Shown piece by piece: positions 32,181-41,207 of a stretch of DNA of 64,000 nucleotides. The notes below the pieces were generated by a model. That model was not told where the DNA came from, searched no databases, and saw only the letters and a program-made list of their open reading frames with translations. The stretch comes from JAKEFM01 sp035695825. Its GTDB lineage: Bacteria; Planctomycetota; UBA1135; JAKEFM01. A program made the translations under genes and the position numbers. How positions within the stretch are numbered: position 1 is the first letter of the stretch; each line of letters opens with the position of its first letter. The stretch covers positions 124,001 through 188,000 of the forward strand of contig DASRRH010000011.1 in NCBI GenBank assembly GCA_035695825.1. The letters run 5' to 3'.

Positions 32181-33698
32181 TCAGTTCACGTTCGCGACGA
32201 AGAGGTTCGTCAGCGTGAGGCCGACGAGCGCCTGCATGTAGACCGTAGCCGGCGGGGTCACCGAGGCGGGGATCGTCGCCGGCACGACGAGGAGGCCGCT
32301 CGCGGGGATGGAGGGGAGGCCGAACCCGAAGATCGGCGCCTGGAGGAAGAGGTCCCCGGCGATCGTGGGAACCGGCGTCGAGAGCGCCCCGCTCCCGAAG
32401 AAGAGGCCGACGCCCGATGCGGGAGGGCCGGCGACCTTGATCTGCACCGCGCCTCCGGGGGTGAGGCTCCCCGTGACGTAGAGGTGCGGGTAGAACTCGT
32501 CGGCCCCCATGTCCGCGGTGCCGCCCGAGATCCGGGGATCCCCCTCGAAGTCGATCGAGGGGAGGAGGGGAGCGACGTTGCTCCCCGTGTCGCGGCAGGG
32601 GGAGCCGTAGAGGAGGTGGAAATCGCTCGTCGCGGAGTCGGCGAACGACGGATCGACGTCGATGCACCCCGGGCCGAACCAGGGCTGGCCCGTGCCGCCC
32701 TCGAGGTCGCTCGAGGTCGCGGTCGCCGTCCCGGCCGCCGCGAGGATCGCGGGCCCCGCGTTCGACCAGACGATCGAGTTCGCGACGAGCGCGGAGACTC
32801 CGGAGCCGACCCCGAGCCCGCCTCCCGTGTTCGCGGAGACCGTGCAGTTCACGACGAAGAGGAGGGGCGGCGTGGGAGGAGAGTTGACGGCCGAAGAGAT
32901 CCCCGGACCGGGGACGTTGGAGGTCACGACGCAGTTCTGGAAGAGGGCGTGGGCGTCGCGCAACGCGACGCCGCCCTGTCCGATGGCCATGTTCTGGCGG
33001 ATCGTGCACTCCCGGAAGATCGCGCTCACTCCTGAAAAGAGGGCGGCGCCCCCAAAGATCCGGGCCAGGTTGTTCGAGATCGTGCAGCGCACGAACGTGA
33101 CGGGGACGAGGGAGGGAGAGAAGAGGCCGAACAGCCCGCTGCGGCCGACGATCCCCCCCCCGCCGGCAAAGGTCATCAGGGGGGTCTGGATCGAGTTCCC
33201 GCTGATCGTGCAGTCGACGAGGGTCGGACCGGCCGGCGGCGCGGAGCCCGTCCCGTTGTCCCCGTAGTTGAGCCCCCCTCCTTCCGTGTAGCCGACGTTC
33301 CCCGTGATCCGGGAGTTTCGGATCGTGGGTCCGGTGCCGAAGCACCGGATGCCTCCGCCCAGGCTGCTGGCGACAGGAGCTCCCCCCGTCACCGTGAAGC
33401 CTTCGAGGATCGAGGCCGGTCCTTCCCCCGTGACGAACCGGACGACCCCCGCGCTCCCCCCGCTGATCGTGGTCGCGAAGGGCCCCCCGCCGCTCCGGAC
33501 CGTGATCGCCTTCCCGAGGAAGTCGACGGGTCCGGCGTACGTCCCCGGTGCGACGAGGACCGTGTCGCCGTTCGCCGCGGCGGCGATCGCGGCCTGGATC
33601 GTCGCGTAGGTCCCGGGGACGTCGAGAGTCGACTGGGCGAGGGCCGAGGGGCCGGAGAGGAGAAGGACGAGGACGGCCGGGGCTCTCGGCGCACGCAT
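32181..33698 (-). CDS. Secreted right-handed beta-helix protein
   Basis: 505 residues. The signal peptide (MRAPRAPAVLVLLLSGPSALA) is followed by a pectin-lyase-like beta-helix opening with VPGTYATIQAAIAAAANGDTV. Repeated strand turns carry N/S-rich steps (ITGNVGYTEGGG, ISNNLARIFGG, IRQNMAIGQGG, VSANTGGGLG). The helix ends with the common ISGGTADMGADEF motif. The last 95 residues form a beta module ending ATVYMQALVGLTLTN, resembling the C-terminal modules of the proteins at 19590 and 41298. No catalytic residues can be assigned. A GGGAGGAA ribosome site precedes the ATG. Confidence 0.85.
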   Translation of the reverse strand: MRAPRAPAVLVLLLSGPSALAQSTLDVPGTYATIQAAIAAAANGDTVLVAPGTYAGPVDFLGKAITVRSGGGPFATTISGGSAGVVRFVTGEGPASILEGFTVTGGAPVASSLGGGIRCFGTGPTIRNSRITGNVGYTEGGGLNYGDNGTGSAPPAGPTLVDCTISGNSIQTPLMTFAGGGGIVGRSGLFGLFSPSLVPVTFVRCTISNNLARIFGGAALFSGVSAIFRECTIRQNMAIGQGGVALRDAHALFQNCVVTSNVPGPGISSAVNSPPTPPLLFVVNCTVSANTGGGLGVGSGVSALVANSIVWSNAGPAILAAAGTATATSSDLEGGTGQPWFGPGCIDVDPSFADSATSDFHLLYGSPCRDTGSNVAPLLPSIDFEGDPRISGGTADMGADEFYPHLYVTGSLTPGGAVQIKVAGPPASGVGLFFGSGALSTPVPTIAGDLFLQAPIFGFGLPSIPASGLLVVPATIPASVTPPATVYMQALVGLTLTNLFVANVN

Positions 33699-33737
33699 CG
33701 ACGTTCCTCCCTTGGTCGGGGCGGACGGTGTCCGGCG

Positions 33738-33743
33738 ATTCTA
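33738..33743 (-). promoter_or_regulatory. TAGAAT -10-like element upstream of the beta-helix gene
   Basis: TAGAATC on the minus strand, 39 bases before the ATG at 33698. This leaves room for the ribosome site. Confidence 0.35.
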
Positions 33744-33779
33744 GGGCGCCGGTCTCCTCCGGGGGGATCCGTCCGGAGG

Positions 33780-34877
33780 TCAGCCCTGGACGACCCGTGC
33801 CACCCGCTCGACGTCCTCGTCGGCGAGGAAGGGGTGGCAGGGGAGGGAGACCACCTCGCGCGCGAGCGCCTCGGCGTTCGGGAAGTCGCCCCGGCGGTGG
33901 CCGAGCCCCGCCGTCGCGGGCTGGAGATGAGAGGGGACGGCGTAGTGGATCGCGTAGCCGATCCCCTCCTCGGCGAGGCGCGCGCAGACGGCGTCGCGCT
34001 CGGGGACGCGGGCGACGAAGAGGTGGTGGACCGGCTTGCCGTAATCGCGCTCGGCGAGGGGCCGGACGGGCGGGACGAGGAGGCGGCGGTAGGCCGCCGC
34101 GATCTCGCGGCGGCGGCGGTTCCCGGCGTCGAGGGAAGGGAGCTTGGCGCGCAGGATCGCCGCCTGGAGCTCGTCGAGGCGGCCGTTGTAACCGACGAGC
34201 GCGTGCTCGTAGCGCGCGCTCTGGCCGTGGTTGCGGAGCAGCCGGACCCTCTCCGCCACGCGGTCGTCGTCCGTCGCGACGAACCCCCCCTCGCCGTACG
34301 CCGAGAGGTTCTTCGAGGGGTAGAAGGAAAAGGCGCCCGCGTCCCCGATCGAGCCGACGCGCCGGCCCCGGTAGGTCGCGCCGTGGGCCTGCGCCGCGTC
34401 CTCGACGAGGCGGAGGTTCCTCTCCCGGCAGAGCGCGAGGAGGGGGTCGAGGTCGGCGGACTGCCCGAAGACGTGGACGGGGAGGACCGCCTTCGTCCGA
34501 GGGGTCGTCCTCCTCCGCACCTCGGAGGGGTCGATCAGGCCGGTGTCGGCCTCGACGTCGGCGTAGACCGGCTTCGCCCCGGCGTGGACGATCGCCTCCG
34601 TCGTCGCGAAGAACGTGAAGGGGCTCGTGACGACCTCGTCGCCGGGTCCGACGCCGCAGGCCTCGAGGGCGAGGAGGATCGCGTCCGTGCCGCTCCCGAC
34701 GCCGATCCCGTGGCGCGCGCCGAGGAAGCGCGCGAACTCCTCCTCGAAGGCCCCGACGTTCGGGCCGAGGACGAGCCGCATCGAGTCGAAGATCTCGTCG
34801 AAGGACGCGCGGATCCTGTCCCGGACGAGCTCGAACTCGGCGGCGAGGTCGACGAGGGGGATCGGGCGGGGGGTCAC
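33780..34877 (-). CDS. DegT/DnrJ/EryC1-type sugar aminotransferase
   Basis: 365 residues. PLP-dependent aminotransferase of the family that makes amino sugars on nucleotide-sugar precursors. The Schiff-base lysine lies in FYPSKNLSAYGEGG. GSGTDAILLALEACG, SPFTFFATTEAI, LVEDAAQAHGATYRG and GYNGRLDELQAAIL are all family hallmarks. No nucleotide-sugar dehydratase or sugar transferase is adjacent, so the sugar is unknown. The start is GTG at 34877, with a TACAAT box 10 bases upstream and 27 bases from the preceding gene. Confidence 0.9.
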   Translation of the reverse strand: MTPRPIPLVDLAAEFELVRDRIRASFDEIFDSMRLVLGPNVGAFEEEFARFLGARHGIGVGSGTDAILLALEACGVGPGDEVVTSPFTFFATTEAIVHAGAKPVYADVEADTGLIDPSEVRRRTTPRTKAVLPVHVFGQSADLDPLLALCRERNLRLVEDAAQAHGATYRGRRVGSIGDAGAFSFYPSKNLSAYGEGGFVATDDDRVAERVRLLRNHGQSARYEHALVGYNGRLDELQAAILRAKLPSLDAGNRRRREIAAAYRRLLVPPVRPLAERDYGKPVHHLFVARVPERDAVCARLAEEGIGYAIHYAVPSHLQPATAGLGHRRGDFPNAEALAREVVSLPCHPFLADEDVERVARVVQG

Positions 34878-34887
34878 GAAGCCGGAG

Positions 34888-34893
34888 ATTGTA
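34888..34893 (-). promoter_or_regulatory. TACAAT -10-like element before the aminotransferase gene
   Basis: TACAATC on the minus strand, 10 bases before the GTG at 34877. It lies in the short gap after the FAD oxidoreductase stop. Confidence 0.3.
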
Positions 34894-34904
34894 AGCGCTT
34901 CCCG

Positions 34905-36023
34905 CTAGGAGAAGCGGGACGGGTCGAGGAGCGCCGCGTCGGCGAAGTCGCTCCGCCCCCGCAGGATCAGGTCCGCGGCGATCCGGCCGACGGCGGGGGA
35001 GCAGGTGACGCCGTGGCCGCCGAGCCCGCCGACCCAGAAGAGACCGCGGACGCGCGGGTCCCCGCCGATGGCGAAGCGCTGGTCGGGAGTGAGCGTGCGG
35101 CTCCCGGCCCAGCGCTTCGCGAAGCTTCGGCCTGCGAGGGAGGGGAGGAGCCGCGCGGTCCCGGCGGCGGCCTCCTCCTCGACGCGCGGGTCCACCGTCT
35201 CCTCGCAGCCCGGGGCATCCCCCTCGTCGCAGGGACAGACGAGGAGCCCCGCCGACTCCGGCCGGAAGTAGAACGGCCCGGAGAGGTCCCAGACGAAGGG
35301 GCCGTCGGGGTCGACGGCGGGGATCGGCTCGGTGACGAAGAGGTGGCGCCGCGCGGGACGGAACGGGATCGCCGCGGCGACCGCGGATCCGAGGGCCCCC
35401 GCCCAGGCTCCCGCCGCGTTCACGACGAGCCCCACCTCGAACTCCCCCGCGCTCGTCGCGAGTCGAGCGACCGCCCCTCCCTCGACGAGGATCTCCTCGA
35501 CCCGGCAGGAGGGGAGGAAGCGGACGCCCCGCGCGGTCGCACCCCTCAAGAAGGCCTGGAGCAGGGCGTGGACGTCGATCACGCCGTCCGACGGGCAGAG
35601 GAGCCCTCCCGCGATGGGACCGCCGGCGAGGAGGGGGACCCGGCGGAAGCATTCCGCCGCGCCGACGCGCCGGACCTCGAGGCGGTTGCGCAGGGCCGCC
35701 GCCGCGACGCGGTCGAGCCGCTCGAGCCCCATCGCGTCGCTGGCGAGGAGGAGCGAGCCCGTCCGCCGGAACGAGGGGCGCGGCTCGAAGTCCGGGGGGG
35801 GATCCTCGAAGAACCGCGCCCCCTCGACGGCGAGGCGGAGGTTCACCTCGTCCTCCACCGACTGGCGGACGAGGGCGGCGTTCCGGCCGGAGGAGTGCAA
35901 CCCCGGCAGGCCCTCGCGCTCGAAGACCGCGATCCCCCGCGCCCCCGCGCGCGCGAGGTGGTAGGCGACCGACGCCCCGGCGAGGCCGGCCCCGACGATC
36001 GCGATCTCGAAGCGCTCGCTCAC
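34905..36023 (-). CDS. FAD-dependent oxidoreductase (DAO family)
   Basis: 372 residues of the glycine oxidase/D-amino-acid oxidase/sarcosine oxidase family. The N-terminal Rossmann GxGxxG is IAIVGAGLAGASVAYHLARAG. A GLHSSGRNAALVRQ segment follows, and the FAD-binding C-terminal region is LFWVGGLGGHGVTCSPAVGRIAADLI. HSSGRNAALVRQ lies where family members bind the isoalloxazine ring. The substrate, an amino or hydroxy acid, cannot be told. The start is GTG at 36023, divergent from the metalloprotease gene across 78 bases. Confidence 0.85.
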   Translation of the reverse strand: MSERFEIAIVGAGLAGASVAYHLARAGARGIAVFEREGLPGLHSSGRNAALVRQSVEDEVNLRLAVEGARFFEDPPPDFEPRPSFRRTGSLLLASDAMGLERLDRVAAAALRNRLEVRRVGAAECFRRVPLLAGGPIAGGLLCPSDGVIDVHALLQAFLRGATARGVRFLPSCRVEEILVEGGAVARLATSAGEFEVGLVVNAAGAWAGALGSAVAAAIPFRPARRHLFVTEPIPAVDPDGPFVWDLSGPFYFRPESAGLLVCPCDEGDAPGCEETVDPRVEEEAAAGTARLLPSLAGRSFAKRWAGSRTLTPDQRFAIGGDPRVRGLFWVGGLGGHGVTCSPAVGRIAADLILRGRSDFADAALLDPSRFS

Positions 36024-36033
36024 GGTCGCGGCC

Positions 36034-36039
36034 TATAAT
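36034..36039 (+). promoter_or_regulatory. Perfect TATAAT in a divergent intergenic region
   Basis: An exact -10 consensus, rare in DNA this GC-rich, lies 62 bases before the GTG at 36102. No good -35 is seen at 16-18 bases. Its complement, ATTATA, could also serve the divergent gene. Confidence 0.4.
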
Positions 36040-36101
36040 CGCGCCGCTCCGGGCCGATTCCAGCGCAGGGGTCGAGGCCGACCCTCCTCGCGAGCCGTGC
36101 G

Positions 36102-37334
36102 GTGATCCTCCCGATCCTCGTCCTCCTCCTCGCCGCGGGTTCCCCCTCCCCGCCGGGACCCGGGGAGAGGGACCGCGACGAGGTGAGGCTCAAGGACGGC
36201 CGCGTCCTGAGGGGGCGCGTCGTCTACGAAGACGAGGGGGAGATCCTCCTGCGGGTCGGGAGCCGCGAGCAGTCGATCCCGGTCCGCCAGGTCGATTCCC
36301 TCCGCTCCGTCGCCCGGAGCCTCGGGCAGTGGGTCGAGCGACACCGGGCCCTCCCGAAGGGGGACCGCGCCGCCGCCGCGGGGCTCGCGCGCTGGTGCGG
36401 CGCCGAGGGGCTCGAGGCGGAGTCCCGTCTCGAGTGGCTCGGCGTGCTGGCGCTCGCCCCGGGCGATGCCGAGGCGAACGAGGCGCTCGGGCACCGTCGC
36501 GCCCCGGGGGGGGGCTGGCTTCTCCCCTACAAGACGGGATGGTGGCCGCTCGAGAGGCTCGAGAAGGTCCGCGCCGAGTGGAACGACGCCTGGGAGCTCG
36601 AGACGGAGCACTACCTCGTCCGGACGAACCTCGGATGGAAAACCGCCCTCGACGCCGCGCTCGACATGGAGTTCTTCCTCCACGACTTCTTCCGCGCCTT
36701 CAGCCGGGAGCTCCGCTTGCGCGAGGTCGAAGAGCCGATGAAGGTCGACCTGCACCGCGACCCCTCCTCCTTCCCGGAGATCGGGTCGAACCGCCCCTCC
36801 TACTTCGACCCTTCGGAGAACCGGGTCCTCCTGCGCGCGACGGGAGGCGTCCATCCCGACCTCCTCTACCACGAGGCGACCCACCAGGTCCTCTTCACGA
36901 CGGCGGCGCGCGCGCGCTCGGGCACGGGGGCGGTCCCCGACTGGCTCTCGGAGGGGCTCGCCGAGTACGTCGCCGCGGGGGTCTCCGGGGAACCGGGCAG
37001 GCTCTCCTTCACGACGGGCGCCCGGGCGGGCCATCACTTCCGCGAGCACGCGCGCGCCGAGAAGCCCTACGACCTCTCGCGCGTGCTCCAGTTCGAGGCG
37101 GCGGACTTCCTCGCCTCCTCGAAGTCCCCCCTCAAGTACGCGCAGGTCTACACCCTCGTCCACTTCTGCCTCCACGGCGAGGAGGGGAAGTTCCGGGATC
37201 GCTTCCTCGCCTTCGTCGCCGGCGCCTACCGCGGCCAAGGCTCGGCGACCGACTTCAAGAAGGCGATCGGGGAGCGGGAGGAGGCCTTCGAGCGCGCCTG
37301 GCACGCCTACGCGCGCGCAGGCGCGGCGAAGTAG
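36102..37334 (+). CDS. Secreted DUF1570-like putative metalloprotease
   Basis: 410 residues with a short signal peptide (MILPILVLLLAAG). The N-terminal beta segment (VRLKDGRVLRGRVVYEDEGEILLRV) resembles an SH3-like or Sm-like strand set. The zinc site is YHEATHQVLF (HExxH), with the downstream Glu in WLSEGLAEYVAAGV giving a gluzincin/MA-type layout. Secreted proteins of this type are frequent in Planctomycetota; the substrate is unknown. GTG at 36102 is the only start giving the full signal peptide. It overlaps the convergent glycosylase gene by 28 bases. Confidence 0.8.
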   Translation: MILPILVLLLAAGSPSPPGPGERDRDEVRLKDGRVLRGRVVYEDEGEILLRVGSREQSIPVRQVDSLRSVARSLGQWVERHRALPKGDRAAAAGLARWCGAEGLEAESRLEWLGVLALAPGDAEANEALGHRRAPGGGWLLPYKTGWWPLERLEKVRAEWNDAWELETEHYLVRTNLGWKTALDAALDMEFFLHDFFRAFSRELRLREVEEPMKVDLHRDPSSFPEIGSNRPSYFDPSENRVLLRATGGVHPDLLYHEATHQVLFTTAARARSGTGAVPDWLSEGLAEYVAAGVSGEPGRLSFTTGARAGHHFREHARAEKPYDLSRVLQFEAADFLASSKSPLKYAQVYTLVHFCLHGEEGKFRDRFLAFVAGAYRGQGSATDFKKAIGEREEAFERAWHAYARAGAAK

Positions 37335-37999
37335 GCGCAGTCGCCGCGCAGGGGGCAGCGCGCGCAGAGCGGGACGCTCGCCTTGCAGATCGTCTGTCCG
37401 TGGCGGCGGAGGAGCTGGTGCGCGCGGACGAGCCAGGCCGTGTCCCGCGGCAGCCCCTCGGCGACGGCGGCCTGCGCGGAGCGGTACGAGGCCGCGTAGG
37501 CCTTCTGCTCGACCCCGAATCCGAGCCGGAGCAGCGTCCGGAGTCCGTTCGACTCGAGGGGGAGGAGGGCGTACGCGCCGGAGAAGAGGAGGATCTTCTC
37601 GGCTCCCGGCTCCCCGATCCCCGGGAAGAGTCGAAGCGCCCGCTTCGCGTCGGGGAGCGGGAGGCGCAAGGCGGAGGGAAGGTCCCCGCCGAAACGGTCC
37701 TTCACGATCCGCGCGATCTCGCGGAGATCCTCCGCTCTTCGCTCGGGGTGCATCCCGCCGAGGCGGGCGACCTCGACGAGGACCTTGCGCGGCGCGGCCA
37801 GGATCCGGTCCGCGCTCGTTCCGACGCGCTTCTTCAGCGCGGCGAAGGCTTCCGCCCGACGCTCGTCGGAGACGAGGTAGGCGACCCGCTCCAAGAGGAC
37901 CATCTCGAGCGGATCCCGGACGGACGGGGGATCGGGAGCCCCGTAGTGCTTCTCGAGCGTGCGGACGACGGAGGGGAGGGACCGGCCGGGTTCCGTCAA
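37307..37999 (-). CDS. Endonuclease III-like HhH-GPD base-excision protein
   Basis: 230 residues. HhH-GPD fold DNA glycosylase with helix-hairpin-helix LFPGIGEPGAEKIL and the C-terminal 4Fe-4S loop C-x6-C-x2-C-x5-C (CKASVPLCARCPLRGDC). The lysine that makes endonuclease III a lyase is not at the usual hairpin place: the helix after the hairpin reads GAEKILLFSG. The aspartate expected near SNGLRTLLRLG also reads N. The protein may therefore be a divergent family member without classical glycosylase/lyase chemistry. The TTG at 37999 is the first start outside the upstream gene and gives a normal length. Confidence 0.75.
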   Translation of the reverse strand: MTEPGRSLPSVVRTLEKHYGAPDPPSVRDPLEMVLLERVAYLVSDERRAEAFAALKKRVGTSADRILAAPRKVLVEVARLGGMHPERRAEDLREIARIVKDRFGGDLPSALRLPLPDAKRALRLFPGIGEPGAEKILLFSGAYALLPLESNGLRTLLRLGFGVEQKAYAASYRSAQAAVAEGLPRDTAWLVRAHQLLRRHGQTICKASVPLCARCPLRGDCAYFAAPARA

Positions 38000-38024
38000 C
38001 GTGCGCGCTCGCCCGGGGATCGAC

Positions 38025-41000
38025 CTACCGCGGGGCCTCGCCGGCCGGCCCGAGCGGGAGCGAGACGAGGGCGTGGGGCTCGAACGGCGTGACGCGGCCG
38101 CGCCCCTTCGCCTCCGCCGCCGCCGTCGAGAAGAGGAAACGGATCGCGATGCGCCGGCCCGGGTCGGGAAGGAGGCCGGCCGTGGCGTTGCGCGGGAGGG
38201 CGAGCTCCAGCGCAAGCCCGCCCCCCTCCGTCCTCGACACCGCGCGCGCGATCTCCTCGCTCTTCACGAGATCCCGGTCCTCGAAGGGCCAGCGCCCCGG
38301 CTCGGCGGCGTCGAGGATCGAGACGGAGACCGGGGCGCCCGGGGCGGAGGGGTCGACCGCGACGATCCAGTTGTCGCGGCCGACGTACCAGCCGTCGTCG
38401 CGGGCGTCGAGCCGGACCTCGACCTTCGCGGGGCGGTCGAGCTCGAAGGCGAGCCGCAGCGCCCCCGCGTCGTAGGCCGCGTGGACCGCCGCGCGGAGGT
38501 CCTCGTCCTCCATGGCGACGACGCGCGCGTACTCGTTCGCCCCGATCTTCCCGTCGAGGGCGACCGTCGAGGCGGGGATCGAGGCGGGGAGGGCGTAGAG
38601 CGGGTAGGGGTCGGCGCCGTCGGGGAGGCCGTCCCCGTCGGCGTCGGGCTTGCGCGGGTCGGGGCGCGGCGCGCCGCTCGCCCAGGACTCCCCGGCGCCG
38701 CCCGCCTCGCTCCCTCGGACGAACATCGCCTCGGCGAGGTCCGAGGCCCCGTCCCCGTCCGTGTCCGGCTTCGCGGGGTCGCTCCCGAATCGCTTCTCGT
38801 CGAGGGGGAGGCGCGGGTCCTCGTCGGGGAGCCCGTCCTCGTCGCGGTCGGCGGTCGTCGCCGCGGAGGTCCCGCGGAGCGCGAACCACTGCGCGGCGGG
38901 GCGGCCGCGCAGGATCCAGGCGTTGCCGTCGTAGTGCTCCCCGAAGCGCGCCGCGGAGTTCGTCGTCGGGGAGAAGTGGTTCGAGGGGTAGTCGGGGATC
39001 CCCGCCGCCTCGAAGAGCGAGGCGATCTGGTGGTGGAACTCGTGGACGAAGAGCCAGGCGTTTCCGCCAGGTCCCGGGGGCGCGAACCACCAGGAGAGGC
39101 CCGGGCCGCCGGGGAGCGGGGCCGTCAGCCCGCTCGCCCCGCCGACGAGCCGGTACTCGTGGGTCCCGCCGTCCCAGGCGCGCAGGCCCTGGATGAGGCA
39201 GACCCCCGCGTACCGCTCGAGGCTCCGCCCCGCCCGCGTCGCGACCTTCGCGATCTCGGAGGCGGAGGGGGTCCCGTTCGCCTGGCGGTTCTCCGCGAGG
39301 GCGCCGGGGGGGAGGAAGTCCTCGACGACGAGGACTTCGGCGTCGACGAGCAGGCGCATCCCGCTGTTCCGCCAATAGAAGAGGACGCCGTTTCGGATCT
39401 CCCGTCGGACCGCTTCGACCGCCTCGGGCGGGAGCGGCGGCGGGCTCGGGAGCGCGTCCGCCCCCTTCGCCGTCTCGACGACGTTCGGGAGGAAGAGGAC
39501 GAGGACCGGGAGCCGCGCGAACATCCAGGAGCCCGCCGCCGGCGGGGCGAGGAATTCGATCGTCGTCTCCTCCCCCGCGGGAGGGATCGTCGGGAGCGGC
39601 GCCCGGATCCGCGCGCGGTAGCGCGCGAGGGGCTCGAGGCCCGCGAGCCGGACGAGGTGGCGCGTCGTCGGGCTCGCGTTCGAGCCTTCCCCCGCGTAGT
39701 GCCCTGCGGGGGCGAGCCCCTCGCGCCCCGCCTTCTCGTAGCGGAGGTCGGTCGGGGCGGGGAACGGCGTCTTCCACTCGATCCGGACGGCACCGGATTC
39801 CGCGTAGGAGGCGACCGGCTCGTCCGAGCCGGGCTCGGAGTCGAGGAGGAGGAGTCGGTCGCCGACGCGGTCGACCGCGACGACCAGCCCGCCCCCCGAG
39901 GCGAGCCCGTAGGGCTCGATCGGTCCGCAACGACCCCCCTCGAACGACCGGAGCAGCGCCCCGTCCGAATCGAGCCGCAGGATCTTCTCCGGCACGGAGG
40001 CGAGGAAGGAGCCGTCCGGGAGCGCGAGGACGTCCCGCGGCGCGACGCCGAGGGGGTAGGCCCGCACGAACGCGAGCGCATTCCCCGCTCTCTCGAGCTC
40101 CTGCACGCGCGCGTTCCCCGAGTCGGCGAGGAGGATCCGCCCTCCCGCCGTCGCGTCGATCCCCGCCGGGCGGTCGAGCTGCGAGGGCCCGGCCCCGCGG
40201 CCGCCCGCCGAGGCGAGGAACTCTCCCTTCGAGGAGAGGAGGACGATCCGGTGGTTTCCCGTGTCCGACACGAGGAGGGAGCCGTCCGGGAGGAAGGCGA
40301 GGTCGGAGGGGCCGCGGAAGCCCCAGGGCTCCCCCGCGAGCCGTCGAAGTCCGGCGGAGTCGAGGAGGAGGAGCGAGTCGGGCTCCGCGACGGCGATCGT
40401 CCTGCCGCCTGAGACCGCGACGGCCCTCGGGTGGGCGGCGAGGGCCGGGGCGAGGGCGCCACAGGCCCCCGAGGGTTGGACTCGGAGGAGGGTTCCCGCG
40501 TCCGGGCTGGCGACGAGGAAGTCCTCCCCGAGCGAGGCGACCGCGCGCGGCCAGCGGAGGGTCGGGGGCTCGGGCTCCGCCCTCGGGATCCGCACGTCGT
40601 CGAACCGGACGACCCCGTTCGAGGCCTGGAGCCCCGCGAACCCGGACCGGTAGGCGAGGGGGTAGGGGCCACCGATCGGCCTGCCGTCGAGGGAGATCGA
40701 GTAGACGCCGCCGGGGCCGTCGACCTCGACGCGCAGGCGCGCCCAGTCCGAGACCGGCTTCTCGAGCCGAAGGCGCGGGCCGTCGGTCCGGAACCGCCCG
40801 CGGAAGAAGTTGCCGTGGACGATCCCGTCCGCGCCGTCGAAACGGACCATCTGGGAGAAGGCCTTGTCTCGGCGGGCCCCCATGGCGAAGAAGAGCCCGC
40901 CGCCGGCGTAGGCGCCTTCGTGCTTGAGCCGGGCCTCGACGGCGAAGGTCCCGGAGAGGAACGGAGGGAGCGCGGCGCAGAGGTCGAAGGGTCCCGACTC

Positions 41001-41183
41001 CTCCTGGACGTAGGTCCCCGTCTCGACGCGCCAGCGACCGTCGACGGGGGTGCAGGAAGGTCCCCCGTCGCTTCCGTCGGCGAGCGCGTCGAAGGTCTCC
41101 TCGAAGGCGGCGGGGGCGCTCGCCGGGGCCGACCCCGGCGACTGGGCGGGACTCGATGCGGCGAGAAGGAGGGGGAGGAGCAG
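38025..41183 (-). CDS. Large secreted modular protein: LamG-like, NHL propeller, HEFHH site, TSP3 repeats, CBM9-like
   Basis: 1052 residues if started at CTG 41183, giving a clean signal peptide (LLLPLLLAASSPAQS). The ATG at 40883 would begin inside a jelly-roll domain (TYVQEESGPFDLC ... LDGRPIGGP, residues about 40-200). NHL-type propeller repeats follow (PSDLAFLPDGSLLVSDTGNHR, PAGIDATAGGRILLADSGNAR), then a fibronectin-like stretch. A predicted metalloprotease segment has VHEFHHQIASLFEAAG (HExxH) and a downstream His-containing GEHYDG. Calcium-type thrombospondin-3 loops (DRDEDGLPDED, DTDGDGASD, DADGDGLPDG) and a CBM9-like C-terminal domain (VALDGKIGANEY ... VGRDNWIVAVD) complete it. A TAGAAT box lies 24 bases upstream. 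Confidence 0.8.
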   Translation of the reverse strand: MLLPLLLAASSPAQSPGSAPASAPAAFEETFDALADGSDGGPSCTPVDGRWRVETGTYVQEESGPFDLCAALPPFLSGTFAVEARLKHEGAYAGGGLFFAMGARRDKAFSQMVRFDGADGIVHGNFFRGRFRTDGPRLRLEKPVSDWARLRVEVDGPGGVYSISLDGRPIGGPYPLAYRSGFAGLQASNGVVRFDDVRIPRAEPEPPTLRWPRAVASLGEDFLVASPDAGTLLRVQPSGACGALAPALAAHPRAVAVSGGRTIAVAEPDSLLLLDSAGLRRLAGEPWGFRGPSDLAFLPDGSLLVSDTGNHRIVLLSSKGEFLASAGGRGAGPSQLDRPAGIDATAGGRILLADSGNARVQELERAGNALAFVRAYPLGVAPRDVLALPDGSFLASVPEKILRLDSDGALLRSFEGGRCGPIEPYGLASGGGLVVAVDRVGDRLLLLDSEPGSDEPVASYAESGAVRIEWKTPFPAPTDLRYEKAGREGLAPAGHYAGEGSNASPTTRHLVRLAGLEPLARYRARIRAPLPTIPPAGEETTIEFLAPPAAGSWMFARLPVLVLFLPNVVETAKGADALPSPPPLPPEAVEAVRREIRNGVLFYWRNSGMRLLVDAEVLVVEDFLPPGALAENRQANGTPSASEIAKVATRAGRSLERYAGVCLIQGLRAWDGGTHEYRLVGGASGLTAPLPGGPGLSWWFAPPGPGGNAWLFVHEFHHQIASLFEAAGIPDYPSNHFSPTTNSAARFGEHYDGNAWILRGRPAAQWFALRGTSAATTADRDEDGLPDEDPRLPLDEKRFGSDPAKPDTDGDGASDLAEAMFVRGSEAGGAGESWASGAPRPDPRKPDADGDGLPDGADPYPLYALPASIPASTVALDGKIGANEYARVVAMEDEDLRAAVHAAYDAGALRLAFELDRPAKVEVRLDARDDGWYVGRDNWIVAVDPSAPGAPVSVSILDAAEPGRWPFEDRDLVKSEEIARAVSRTEGGGLALELALPRNATAGLLPDPGRRIAIRFLFSTAAAEAKGRGRVTPFEPHALVSLPLGPAGEAPR

Positions 41184-41207
41184 GTCGGAGGGGGCGGAGT
41201 TCCTCGG

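Noticed and set aside
33780..36023. An O-antigen or sugar biosynthesis cluster
   Set aside because: Only the DegT-type aminotransferase is sugar-related; its neighbour is an amino-acid-oxidase-type flavoprotein and no dehydratase or transferase is adjacent.
40883..40885. ATG as the start of the large modular secreted protein
   Set aside because: It falls inside a conserved-looking domain; 100 in-frame codons upstream include a signal peptide.
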